A program made the translations under genes and the position numbers. A stretch of 64,000 nucleotides of DNA from Chrysemys picta bellii (lineage: Eukaryota > Chordata > Testudines > Emydidae), in NCBI RefSeq assembly GCF_011386835.1, contig NC_088800.1:14842572-14906571 (forward strand). Reading direction: 5' to 3'. Within the stretch, counting starts at the first letter, position 1; the number at the start of each line of letters is the position of its first letter. Shown here piece by piece: positions 56,300 to 64,000 of this stretch. Under the pieces are notes generated by a model. It was not told the DNA's origin. It saw only the letters and a program-made list of their open reading frames with translations, and made no database searches.

Positions 56300-56760
56300 G
56301 TTAATTAATGTTAGTGAATTGCTTACTAAAAGTAAAACTTTTTTTAACACAAAAGGCTTTTTGGTCAAAAGGCCTCTTTTTTTTAAACAAAAATTATCCC
56401 AGAAAAAGCTTTCATTACTGTCCAAAATGTTTTCCACAAAAAAGTTGCGCTTTATATATTTTTGCTAAATTTTTATTGAAAAAATATTGAAAACACTATA
56501 AAATAGTTATACATTTTTCAATTACAGAAAACCCAGGTTTCAGTAAATGAAACATTGCTTTAGCCATTAGCTATTTGTTTTATTACTTTAAATGAAAATT
56601 TTTAATCGTTTTGACAGTTTTGATTCAGTTTTTAAATTTTTTTAAATGTATTGGGAATAAAATGTGCTTAAAAAGTTTTTTAAAAAGGAAAATTGGATCT
56701 GTTTCCAGCTCTTTCAAATTTCAAACATTTTCATTAACCTAATAGTTCATCTCTAATGAA
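56300..56760. repeat. AT-rich dispersed repeat, copy 3
   Basis: Long A and T runs with 'tttttaacacaaaaggcttt', 'aaatattgaaaacac', 'tgaaaatttttaatcg' and 'catttaaa'-type words. Resembles 29630-29965 and 44236-44600. Confidence 0.45.
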
Positions 56761-56964
56761 AAGTACTAATCATTCTTATTAGAATATAAATTAATTAATC
56801 TATATCATTCAGGTGTATGAGGTAGCTGATTCACTGCCTGCTGAGGACTCTCATCCTTTAGTGGTTCATTTTCCAAGCACAGAGTCCATTTTACGTCTCT
56901 GGGTTTGTGGCTGTAGCTTCTGCATGTGCAGTGGTTTGAGAAATTTGTGCTGGGGACAATGGGG

Positions 56965-57254
56965 CTGGCTACGTCTTCACTACGGGGGGGGGGTCAATTT
57001 AAGATACGCAAATTCAGCTACGCGAATAGCGTAGCTGAATTCGACGTATCCGAGCCGACTTACCCTGCTGTGAGGACGGCGGCAAATCGACCTCCGCGGC
57101 TCCCCCGTCGACGGCGCTTACTCCTACCTGCGCTGGTGGAGTACAAGCGTCGATTCGGGGATCGATTGTTGTGTCCCTACGAGACACGATAATTCGATCC
57201 CCGAGAGATCGATTTCTACCCGCCGATTCAGGCGGGTAGTGAAGACGTAGCCAG
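56965..57254. mobile_element. MITE with perfect 19-bp inverted ends
   Basis: Left end CTGGCTACGTCTTCACTAC (56965-56983) and right end GTAGTGAAGACGTAGCCAG (57236-57254) match perfectly. A G10 run follows the left end. Inside are two more palindromes: 'aattcagctacgc' and 'gcgtagctgaatt' (57010-57041), and 'ggggatcgat' and 'atcgatt'-type repeats at 57154-57214. No target duplication was identified, so the superfamily is open. Confidence 0.85.
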
Positions 57255-57371
57255 AGAGAGAAGGCTGGGTTGGCTTTCTTACACTGCTTATGTCTTACAC
57301 TGAGTGAACTGACTGCATTGGTTTGTGGCATAAGAAGGAGAACCTGTCTGGGTCTGAGCTTGTGAAGGAAA

Positions 57372-57772
57372 CTCAGATCTGGTCTTCACTACAGAGTTAG
57401 GTCGACGCAAAGCAGCTTATGTCAACCTAACTATGGAAATGTCTCCACTTAAATTTCACTCCTGCTGACATTAATTGCCCTGCTTCGCTGACTTAATAGC
57501 TCCACCTCCACGAGCGGCGTAGAGTGAAGGTCGCTGTAGTTAGGTCAATGCAGCATCAGTGTAGACATTGTGTTGCTTATGTCAACTGTTACTGGCTTTC
57601 AGGAGCTGTCCCACAATGCCCCACATTGACAATACAATCGCTCCTGGTGAGGACGCGCACTGCTGATACAAAGAGCAAAGTGTAGACATGCACAAGCAAT
57701 GCATTTACTGCAGTGGCTGTATGCAGACGTAAGTTAGGTTGACTTAATTTTGTATAGTAGACTTGGCCTCAG
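57372..57772. mobile_element. MITE (TCTTCACTACAGAGTTAGGTCGAC… type)
   Basis: The left part 'ggtcttcactacagagttag' plus gtcgac and the right part 'gttaggttgacttaattttg', 'tagtagacttggcctcag' are diverged inverted copies. Internal 'gtcaacctaac' and 'gttaggtcaatg' continue the symmetry. Outer limits are approximate. Lies 118 bp from the previous MITE. Confidence 0.6.
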
Positions 57773-57774
57773 TG

Positions 57775-58715
57775 ATACAGAGACGGGTGCAAGATCTCTA
57801 CCCAGACTCCCATCCTACAAACGGGGATGCTCCCATACGGGAAAAAAGGGAGAGATTCTATTCCCTAGAGTTGTTAGAGTTTGTATCATAAAGTGCTGGG
57901 CAAACCACAGCAATATGGACTAAAATGGCCATTTACCTAACAGCTTTTTTGTATTTAGGCCCATGCACTTCGGTGTCCACCAGACTTGCACATGTTTGTG
58001 CATGCAAACTGGGCAGGGACAAACAAAGATCTGGGTCTTTGGTTTTTTGGGTTTTCTTCTCAGAGTGTAGGAAGGGGAAGGAGAGCATCTCGATGTGATT
58101 TATCCACACCCACAGAAATATATAGGGCCAGACTTAGCATCAGGAAACTGTAACTGGCCCCTTGACACTCTCCTGTGCCAAGTACCAGGCCTGACTCTGA
58201 TAGACTTAGAGTGGCTGTCAGGCTGCTCTATGGTACACGACTGGTATAAGGTCCTTAGATGATTCTACACCAGTGGAGGATCGATGCCACTGTGTTTCTT
58301 TTGCTGCCTCCCCTCTCGGCCCCTGACATGACCTGTGTCCATCCCAACACATCCCCTACACTGGGGATGAGGGTGGCTGTCACAGGAACCTTGTGCCAGG
58401 GGAATGCCCTCCTGACCATTTGCGGCCAGGTACCAGACCCTTTTGTTGCATGACAAGTGCAGAGGGGACAGAGCTGATTAGCAAATCTGGCCAGTTTTGC
58501 TTCCCAGGGAAAATTTCACTTTCTATTTACTAGTAAATTGGAAACTAGAAACTGCTCTTTTTTAGTAACAAGAGTGATTTAAAAAATAAATCGCCCACGT
58601 TTAGTGCATGGGCTGCAATTTCTAACAGAAAAGCACAGTTTAGGTGGAATTTGATTGTTGTTCTGGGAGGCGGCCTATTTCAGAATATCACTTATTTTAT
58701 ATGGGTTAAACTCCC
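57775..58715. other. No recognised feature
   Basis: No exon or clear repeat. 'acaccagtggaggatcgatg' at 58267-58286 may be a fragment of the palindromic family seen at 34502 and 54572. Confidence 0.4.
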
Positions 58716-58718
58716 CTA

Positions 58719-58798
58719 AGGCCTGTGCACCATTTAAGTCCCCCTTAAGCCCTCAAAACAGGATTTAAGTAGTGCTTAAATGGTGCATAGGCCCTTGG
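58719..58798. repeat. Short palindromic MITE-like repeat, 80 bp
   Basis: Left end aaggcctgtgcaccatttaa and right end ttaaatggtgcataggcccttt-like sequence are inverted over ~20 bp with one inserted base. 'ccttaag' and 'cttaa' words lie inside. Confidence 0.65.
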
Positions 58799-58894
58799 CC
58801 AATCCTCTGCACTGGGATGAATTTCACTCTCTTTGTATAGATCTTTAAGGCAGCTATCAGGTGAGCAAACGTAACAGGCTGAATTTGCTGTGGC

Positions 58895-58952
58895 TGAATG
58901 CATTAATTCCAGCAATGCCACAAAAATGTAATTGCTGGAATTAATGCATTCA
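58895..58952. repeat. Perfect 22-bp inverted repeat with 14-nt loop
   Basis: Positions 58895-58916 are the exact reverse complement of 58931-58952, with the loop at 58917-58930. The arms contain gcattaattcc and ggaattaatgc. It would form a strong hairpin in DNA or RNA. The stem is shorter than usual for a microRNA precursor. Confidence 0.9.
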
Positions 58953-59349
58953 GGGATGGAACAGGTAAAATCCAAGATGATTTTGCCCACAACTCTGACC
59001 TGACCTGGTTGTAGCAAGACCCAGTTTGATGCACCTCTGATTAGCTAATTCTCTTTGTGAGAGGCTTTGTACCCAGAGTTTTAAAGCATTCTCATCTATA
59101 TCTGTATAGGTATAAATATATAACAAGTGGTGGGAGAGGAAGATTGTTATCTAATGCATTAAGTTGAAGAGAAGGAGGATGAGAGCCATGGAAGCTGGAG
59201 AGGGGAAAGTTAATCGTCCTAGACAGAGAACAGTGATGTGAACTGGGATTAGGCAGAGGTGACAGAGAGGAATGGGTGGATTTTACAAATATAGAAAGAG
59301 AAGAGACAAGAGTGGATGACAGCCTGGATGTGAGGAAGGGAGGAGTCAA

Positions 59350-59642
59350 AAATCTATGAGGAAAGGTTACAAATACTGGCCATGTTTAGTCCTGAGAAAA
59401 GAAGACTGTAGAGGGACCTGATGACAGTTTTCAACTATGGCTAAGGGCTGCTACAATGAGGAAGTGATCAGTTGTTGTCCATGTGCCTTGAAGGTAGGAC
59501 AAAAAGTAATTGGCTTAATCTGCAGCAAGGGAAATTGAGGTTAGATATTAGGAAAAACTTTCTAGCCATAAGGATCGTTAAGCCCTAGAACAGGCTTCCA
59601 AGGGAGGTTGTGGACTCCCCATCATTGGAGAACAGGTTAGAC
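59350..59642 (+). mobile_element. CR1 LINE 3' part, left piece
   Basis: CR1 carboxyl end: 'aatctatgaggaaaggttac', 'agaagactgtagagggacct', 'gatgacagttttcaactatg', 'aatctgcagcaagggaaatt', 'attaggaaaaactttctagc', 'gaacaggcttccaagggagg'. The hAT-type MITE interrupts it at 59643. Confidence 0.88.
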
Positions 59643-59940
59643 CAGGGGTCGGCAACGTTCGGCAAGCGGCTCGCTAGAGTAAGCACCCTGGCGGGCCGGG
59701 CCAGTTTATTTACCTGCTGACACGGCAGGTTCGGCCGATCGCGGCCCCCACTGGCTGCGGTTCGCCGTCCCGGGCCAATGGGGGCGTCGAGAAGCGGCGC
59801 GGGCGAGCCCGGGACGGCGAACTGCGGCCAGTGGGGGCCGCAATCAGCCGAACCTGCCTCGTAAGCAGGTAAATAAAACTGGCCCGGCCCGCCAGGGTGC
59901 TTACTCTAGCGAGCCGCGTGCCGAACGTTGCCGACCCCTG
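59643..59940. mobile_element. hAT-type MITE, complete palindrome, 298 bp
   Basis: The termini CAGGGGTCGGCAACGTTCGG and its inverse at the right end match perfectly. GGTTAGAC is duplicated exactly (59635-59642 and 59941-59948). The two halves are inverted copies over nearly the full length (accctggcgggccgggcc and ggcccggcccgccagggt; cggccgatcgcggccccc and gggggccgcaatcagccg). The interior resembles the half element at 8323-8500. Confidence 0.95.
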
Positions 59941-59948
59941 GGTTAGAC

Positions 59949-60045
59949 AAACACCTGTCCGGGTTGGACTGTGTATATTTAGTTCTGTTGCAGTGCCAGT
60001 GTCTCTCGAGGCCCTTGCCAGCCCTACATTTCTATGATTCCGTAA
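59949..60045 (+). mobile_element. CR1 LINE 3' part, right piece
   Basis: Continues the CR1 after the MITE: 'aaacacctgtccgggttgga', 'ctgtgtatatttagttctg', 'ctcgaggcccttgccagccc', 'tacatttctatgattc'. The terminal ttctatgattc is the CR1 end. Confidence 0.88.
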
Positions 60046-60049
60046 CCCC

Positions 60050-60485
60050 AAGGCTGCAAAGTTGAGTGACAGGAAGAATAGCAGAATTGTCAACAGTGAC
60101 GGTGAAAGCAGGGTGGGGAGAGGGATGGAAGATCCAGAGAACAGATGTGTTCAGGTTCATCTCTATTTAGTTAAGCAGGAGAGCCTGGAAGAGATGCAAG
60201 CTTGGATGCGGGTGGCAAAGAGCAGGTAAGCTGTGCAGGCCAAATAGATACAGTTCAAGTAATTCAAAAGCTCCATTGGCAAAGTCTACAGAGTTTGTAC
60301 AATGAACAAGCTACATAATGATGGATTTTTCCTATTTCCCCCCTTTTTCATTAAAAAAAATCCAAGGAAATGAAAACAAACAAACAAGGGATTAACACAA
60401 CTTGCAGAATGAGAAATCAGGTGCTCAGATACTAGCCAGGCCCCAGAGTTCAGTTTCTCCCTGACATGCTAATTCAGACATGTTG
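60050..60485. other. No recognised feature
   Basis: Ordinary sequence; A-rich with 'caaacaaacaa' at 60377-60387. No exon or repeat recognised. Confidence 0.4.
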
Positions 60486-60500
60486 CACATATGCAGTGTT

Positions 60501-60683
60501 TCAGAGTAACAGCCGTGTTAGTCTGTATCCGCAAAAAGAAGAACAGGAGTACTTGTGGCACCTTAGAGACTAACAAATTTATTAGAGCATAAGCTTTCGT
60601 GGACTATGCATCCGAAGAAGTGGGCTGTAGTCCACGAAAGCTTATGCTCTAATAAATTTGTTAGTCTCTAAGGTGCCACAAAT
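60501..60683. mobile_element. PLE-derived foldback element, copy 2
   Basis: ATATGCAGTGTT is duplicated exactly on both sides (60489-60500 and 60684-60695), a 12-bp target duplication. Left arm about 60553-60606 pairs with right arm about 60628-60681 over ~54 bp. The outer left part 'cagccgtgttagtctgtatc' is the reverse complement of the PLE end. The right arm equals the PLE tail seen at 27735-27800. Confidence 0.93.
60608..60647 (+). ncRNA. Hammerhead-like motif with a core change
   Basis: GCAT (60608-60611), CCGAAGA (60612-60618; the core should be CTGANGA, so T is replaced by C), stem II GTGG and CCAC (60620-60635), GAAA (60636-60639), GCTT, ATGC (60644-60647). The core change should inactivate it. 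Confidence 0.6.
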
Positions 60684-60699
60684 ATATGCAGTGTTGTCT

Positions 60700-61020
60700 T
60701 CCTGGGCACAAAGCCCAGTCTTCCTCCCTCCCTCGTGCACACTTTCCTCCTTTCTCCTCAATGCTCCCTTCTCTCGGTGAGCTCCCATCTCTAATCTCCA
60801 CTTGGATGCTATCTACAGTAATCTGATTACGAATCAGTGTGTTAGACCCATTTGATTTAGTCTGTAAGCAATTTGGGGCAGGTACCTCGTTCTCCTACAA
60901 GTTCGTAAAACACTGTGCCCACCTGGGGTGCTAAATAATGATGATAGGTGAGGGTTGTTGTCTGTCACATCCACCTCACTAATGGTCTGAGCAATGAGTG
61001 GAATCATTGTGCTTGTGACC
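60700..61020. other. No recognised feature
   Basis: CT-rich first part (60720-60800), then ordinary sequence. No repeat named. Confidence 0.4.
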
Positions 61021-61026
61021 ACAGTT

Positions 61027-61077
61027 AAGATTTGAACCAGGACCTTTGAGGTCTGTAGGTAACTAGTCCGCTAGACA
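61027..61077 (-). repeat. tRNA-derived SINE fragment
   Basis: On the minus strand 'ctagcggactagttaccta' resembles an A-box and 'ggtcctggttcaaatctta' holds a B-box (ggttcaaatc). It lies right next to the 3' end of the antisense PLE. Confidence 0.5.
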
Positions 61078-61126
61078 AGGTGGGTGAGGTAATATCTTTT
61101 ATTGGACCAACTTCTGTTGGTGAGAG

Positions 61127-61166
61127 AGACAAGCTTTCGAGTCATACAGAGCTCTTCTTCAGGTCT
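61127..61166 (-). ncRNA. Hammerhead-like motif, second PLE subfamily
   Basis: On the minus strand: AGAC (61166-61163), CTGAAGA (61162-61156), stem II region 61155-61139 with GAG and CTC at its base, GAAA (61138-61135), GCTT (61134-61131), GTCT (61130-61127). Stem I bases differ from the other copies on both sides and still pair. Confidence 0.65.
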
Positions 61167-61315
61167 GGGAAAGGTACCCTGAGTGTCACAGCTACATGCA
61201 GCGGGGAAGAGAGAGTTTAGCATAAGTAGTTAGCACATATTGTAAAGGACCTTTCAAGATAGAGTCGCCCGTTAGCACCTCTGAAGTCATAGGACAAAAA
61301 GAGGGAGCTAGTGGA

Positions 61316-61840
61316 TCACAGATTCTTGTAATGAACCATAAATCCAATGTCTCTGTTCAGTCCATGATTTTTAATGTCTAGCAAAGTTATGCATCTTTTC
61401 AAAATGTTGTTCAGGTTTCCTTTGCGGATGAGGACTGATAGGTCAGATGTAGAGTGATCACTTTGTGAAAAGTGTTCACCCACAGCTGATGTGGTGTTTT
61501 CGTCTTTTATCATTTTCCTAGGTGAGTTCATTGGAGACCGTAGTGATTGTCTGGTTTCACCCGCATAGTTGTTATTGGGGCATTTAGTGCACTGGATGAG
61601 GTACATCACATGTTGTGATAGGCATGTGTAGGATCCATGGATCTTAAATGGTGTGTTGTGGCGGGTATTGATCATTGTAGCAATGGAGCTCTGTCTGCAG
61701 GTTTTGCATCTGTTGTTCTGGCAGGGTCTGGTGCTGCTTTGAGTTGGTGTGACATGGTCTGTGGGGAGCTTGCTTCTGATGATGAGCTTGGAGAGGTTGG
61801 GGGGTTGTTTGAAGGCCAGAAGAGGAGGGTCAGGAAACAA
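61316..61840 (-). pseudogene. PLE linker and GIY-YIG endonuclease, damaged
   Basis: The 174-codon frame starts within the linker. Cysteines 40, 45 and 48 form the Cys-rich linker usual before PLE endonucleases. The GIY-like strand is VMYLIQC (78-84) and the second strand NYAGETRQSLR (91-101), where YIG reads YAG. By alignment with the copy at 27134-27529, the catalytic arginine and histidine positions (Arg66 and His70 there) are Pro103 and Pro107 here. The GEHF segment is kept. Loss of both residues predicts a dead nuclease. The tail KNHGLNRDIGF is like the end of PLE proteins. The frame upstream is broken at 61841-61930. Confidence 0.82.
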
Positions 61841-62314
61841 TTCTTTCAGGGTGGGGTCCCCATTGAGTTTGGATTGTAGTTGTTTGATGATACCCTGTAT
61901 GGATTCCAGTGTGGGGTGGTAGGTGACAGCTACGGCATGCGGTCAGAGTGGGTTTTATTTCTGTATTGAAGCAGGTTCTCTTGGGGTATTTGGGTGGCCC
62001 ATTCCATGATGCGATGTACTTCTCTGGTGGAGTGTCCTTGTTTGGTGAAGGCCGTTCTGAGTTTGTTCAGGTGTGTATCCCGGACGTTCTCCTTGGAGCA
62101 TATTCTCTGTGGTATCTGAGTTTCTGGCTGTAGATAACAGATTTCTTGGTGTGTTTGAGGTGGTGTGGTGATCCGTGGATTTCTGGTATATGGTTGTCCG
62201 TAGGGTTCCATTGTTGAAGCTGATTGTGTGCCCAGGAAGCTGATGCTAGCGTGGGAGTGTTAGAGTTTAATGGATGGGTGCTGCAGGCAAGCTGAACGTA
62301 AGCCGTCACTGTGG

Positions 62315-64000
62315 GAGGGCAGGAGGTGTGCTGAGCTGTTCACAGATAGGAATCATTCCTCCTGAGCAAGGCATAGAAGTCATGCTGAGCTGGTAGATTA
62401 CATGCTGCTGTGTGATGTTTTAATGGAAGAACAAAATTCAAGAGCAAATGAGCAGGTGCCAAGTTCCTGGCCATGCCTGCTAATGACACTAGATGCCAGT
62501 AATGATTTAGGGCCAACTTCACACAGAATGAAGGGAACATGATCTGCCCTGTGTCTCTGTAGTTCCATGGGGAGTGCACTGCACATGTGAGCACTATGGC
62601 GGAAGCAGGTGTTATGTACCAGGCAGGAGACTAGGATATTTGGAGACTGTTTGCAAGATTCTCGCTTAACATTAGTTCACTTATGTTAGGGACACAGTGA
62701 AACCAGTATAAGAGATCAGTCCTATTAAGCAACCTCCTGTTTTCAGAGTCTGCCCCCAAAGTATCCCCATGTGCACAGAGTGCAGTCCTATAACACCTCT
62801 GTTAGCCGACCCAGCACTGTTAAACAGCCACTCTTTGTTGGTTTCTTTAGTGGTAGTTTATCACACTGTATCCAGCCATCCCTTTATCTCTCTCACTAGC
62901 CACACTACAACTAATGCATCACATTTAGAGCTACAGTTCAGAAGATACATGGGTCAGTTAATTAGTGTTTAAAACACTATTTCCCACTGTTCATTTATTT
63001 ATTGAGCCATGCTTCTCCAGGGAATATGTTTCTCTGGTGTAGACTCTGCCATTGCCTGATTGTTTGGAACAGTAGGTTGTTCCTAGGAGATTGGCCCTTT
63101 GGCGGGGAATACATTGATTTCTCTATATGAAGATTTTTCTGAAATGTTAGAAGTATGTGATGAAATTCTTTAGCAGACTGTGTCTAGTAATAAGCAAAGG
63201 AGTTTACATAAGAAAGAAGCCACCAAAACCTTCATTGAGAGTTCTAACAAAACCAGAACTCTTTTTAGGGTTTTAAAAAAGCCAGTTATATCAGAAACAA
63301 TTTCCCTCACCAAAATACCACAGCAAAGATTGTTCTCCTGATACTTCTCAAAAGTACTGGAAATCTTGTGGCAGAACCTATTATGGTGGCATTTCTAGCT
63401 TGGTTTACAGACCAGAAAGGTTCAAAAAAGCATCCAAACTTCTAGGTGAGAAATCAAATTTCTCAGCAGTTTTTTGAACACACTGTTTATCCTCAGTCCG
63501 TATCACGGTGCCTCATCAGAGTCATAGTTTGGACATCTTATGTCCCTGTTCTGGACTGTATCTCCCGTGAACACAAACTTCCATTCAGCTGCAATCGTCT
63601 TTCTACTTCATAGGGCTGAGCTAAATTCCCAAAGGAGTTCAAAGGCTATGTAGGTGGTTTTTCAAGTGCTTATTCCACTGTACAGGTCACCTAAAGCAGT
63701 TGAAAATCAGAATTTTCACCCTGTGGGAAATTCCAGTATTTCAAAATTTGTTTTTGTCCTTGTACAGGATCAGGGCCTATCGTATAGCCCTCTCCTCCTG
63801 TTTGGGTTTGAGTTTGCACTTGCTGAGCCAGTTTCCTCTCTGGGGAAGTCTGTCTGGACCCCCTCTCACAGAATCCAGGGAAGCAGTTTCCAGCAGAGTT
63901 AGTTGTTTTGTGTTTTATTTCAAGCCTTCTTAACAAAACAAGATCAAAGCTTCACAGACTCTTCCCTCAAAAGTCTGTGCAGGCCAAGTGGTCCCTTCCC
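62315..64000. other. No recognised feature
   Basis: No repeat family or exon recognised to the end of the window. Short frames near 62769 and 63654 carry no motif. Confidence 0.4.

Larger units (their letters stand above)
61080..62310 (-). mobile_element. Penelope-like element, antisense, degenerate
   Basis: On the minus strand the remains run from about 62310 to 61080. Frames at 62309-62067 and 62211-61930 hold broken pieces of the upstream part (the end of the reverse transcriptase and the linker). The frame 61840-61316 is the linker and GIY-YIG region. The tail holds a hammerhead-like motif (61166-61127) and ends with a tail in 'ccaataaaagatattacctc'. The tail differs from that of the 27.1-kb element, so this is another PLE subfamily. 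Confidence 0.85.

Noticed and set aside
58895..58952. MicroRNA gene
   Set aside because: The stem is perfect but short, with no lower stem; without small-RNA data a hairpin remnant of a repeat is more likely.

Overview
The window looks like vertebrate nuclear DNA, most likely from a turtle, with a crocodilian as second choice. The evidence is its mix of repeats: several ages of CR1 LINE, vertebrate Penelope-like elements (PLEs) and their short tails, many GC-rich palindromic hAT-type MITEs with 8-bp target duplications, a Tigger-type element with TA duplications, CORE/MIR-type SINEs, a 5S-derived SINE, Ty3/Gypsy remains and a 1.14-kb LTR family. No host protein-coding exon could be recognised. 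Almost every long reading frame lies in a repeat or has no visible family signature, so this is best read as intergenic or intronic sequence. The species call is inference; I could run no search.

Layout. 0.2-1.3 kb: large palindromic hAT-type element. 2.7-3.3 kb: two MIR-like SINEs. 4.1, 10.7-11.6 and 16.9-17.3 kb: three sites of one ~60-70-bp tandem repeat, the middle one split by a 522-bp hAT-type element. 5.1-6.8 kb: CR1 tail, palindromic MITE and an old antisense CR1-like LINE. 15.2-16.3 kb: Tigger-like element, then a 123-bp hAT MITE. 22.4-23.7 kb: solo LTR inside an older MITE. 25.2-29 kb: CR1 tail, then a PLE with a GIY-YIG endonuclease frame and a hammerhead-like tail, abutting a young CR1 with an open 347-codon frame. 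31.2 kb: hAT MITE. 31.5-36.4 kb: repeat-poor block. 37.2-40.6 kb: short LTR element with two LTRs, a tRNA-Ser-type primer site and only 0.9 kb inside; its left LTR carries a nested PLE foldback. 41.1-41.8 kb: degenerate tandem array. 42.3 kb: 5S-derived SINE. 44.6-47.2 kb: broken antisense Ty3/Gypsy pol. 47.5-48.8 kb: MITE and a probable antisense LTR. 50-60 kb: old CR1, several MITEs, tRNA-like palindromes, and a CR1 copy cut by a hAT MITE. 60.5-62.3 kb: second PLE foldback and an antisense PLE with a damaged endonuclease.

The most interesting system is the PLE set. Four tail sequences (27.73, 38.08, 60.61 and 61.16 kb) share the order stem I, CTGANGA-type core, stem II, GAAA, GCTT, stem I. 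Stem I changes together on both sides between copies (TGGGCAT/ATGCCCA, GCAT/ATGC, AGAC/GTCT). This fits the minimal hammerhead ribozymes known in PLEs. Two copies are inverted foldbacks with their own target duplications, and one of them carries two back-to-back ribozyme cores on opposite strands.

Nesting gives relative ages: MITE before solo LTR at 22-24 kb; LTR element before PLE foldback at 38 kb; CR1 before hAT MITE at 59.6 kb; tandem array before hAT element at 11 kb.
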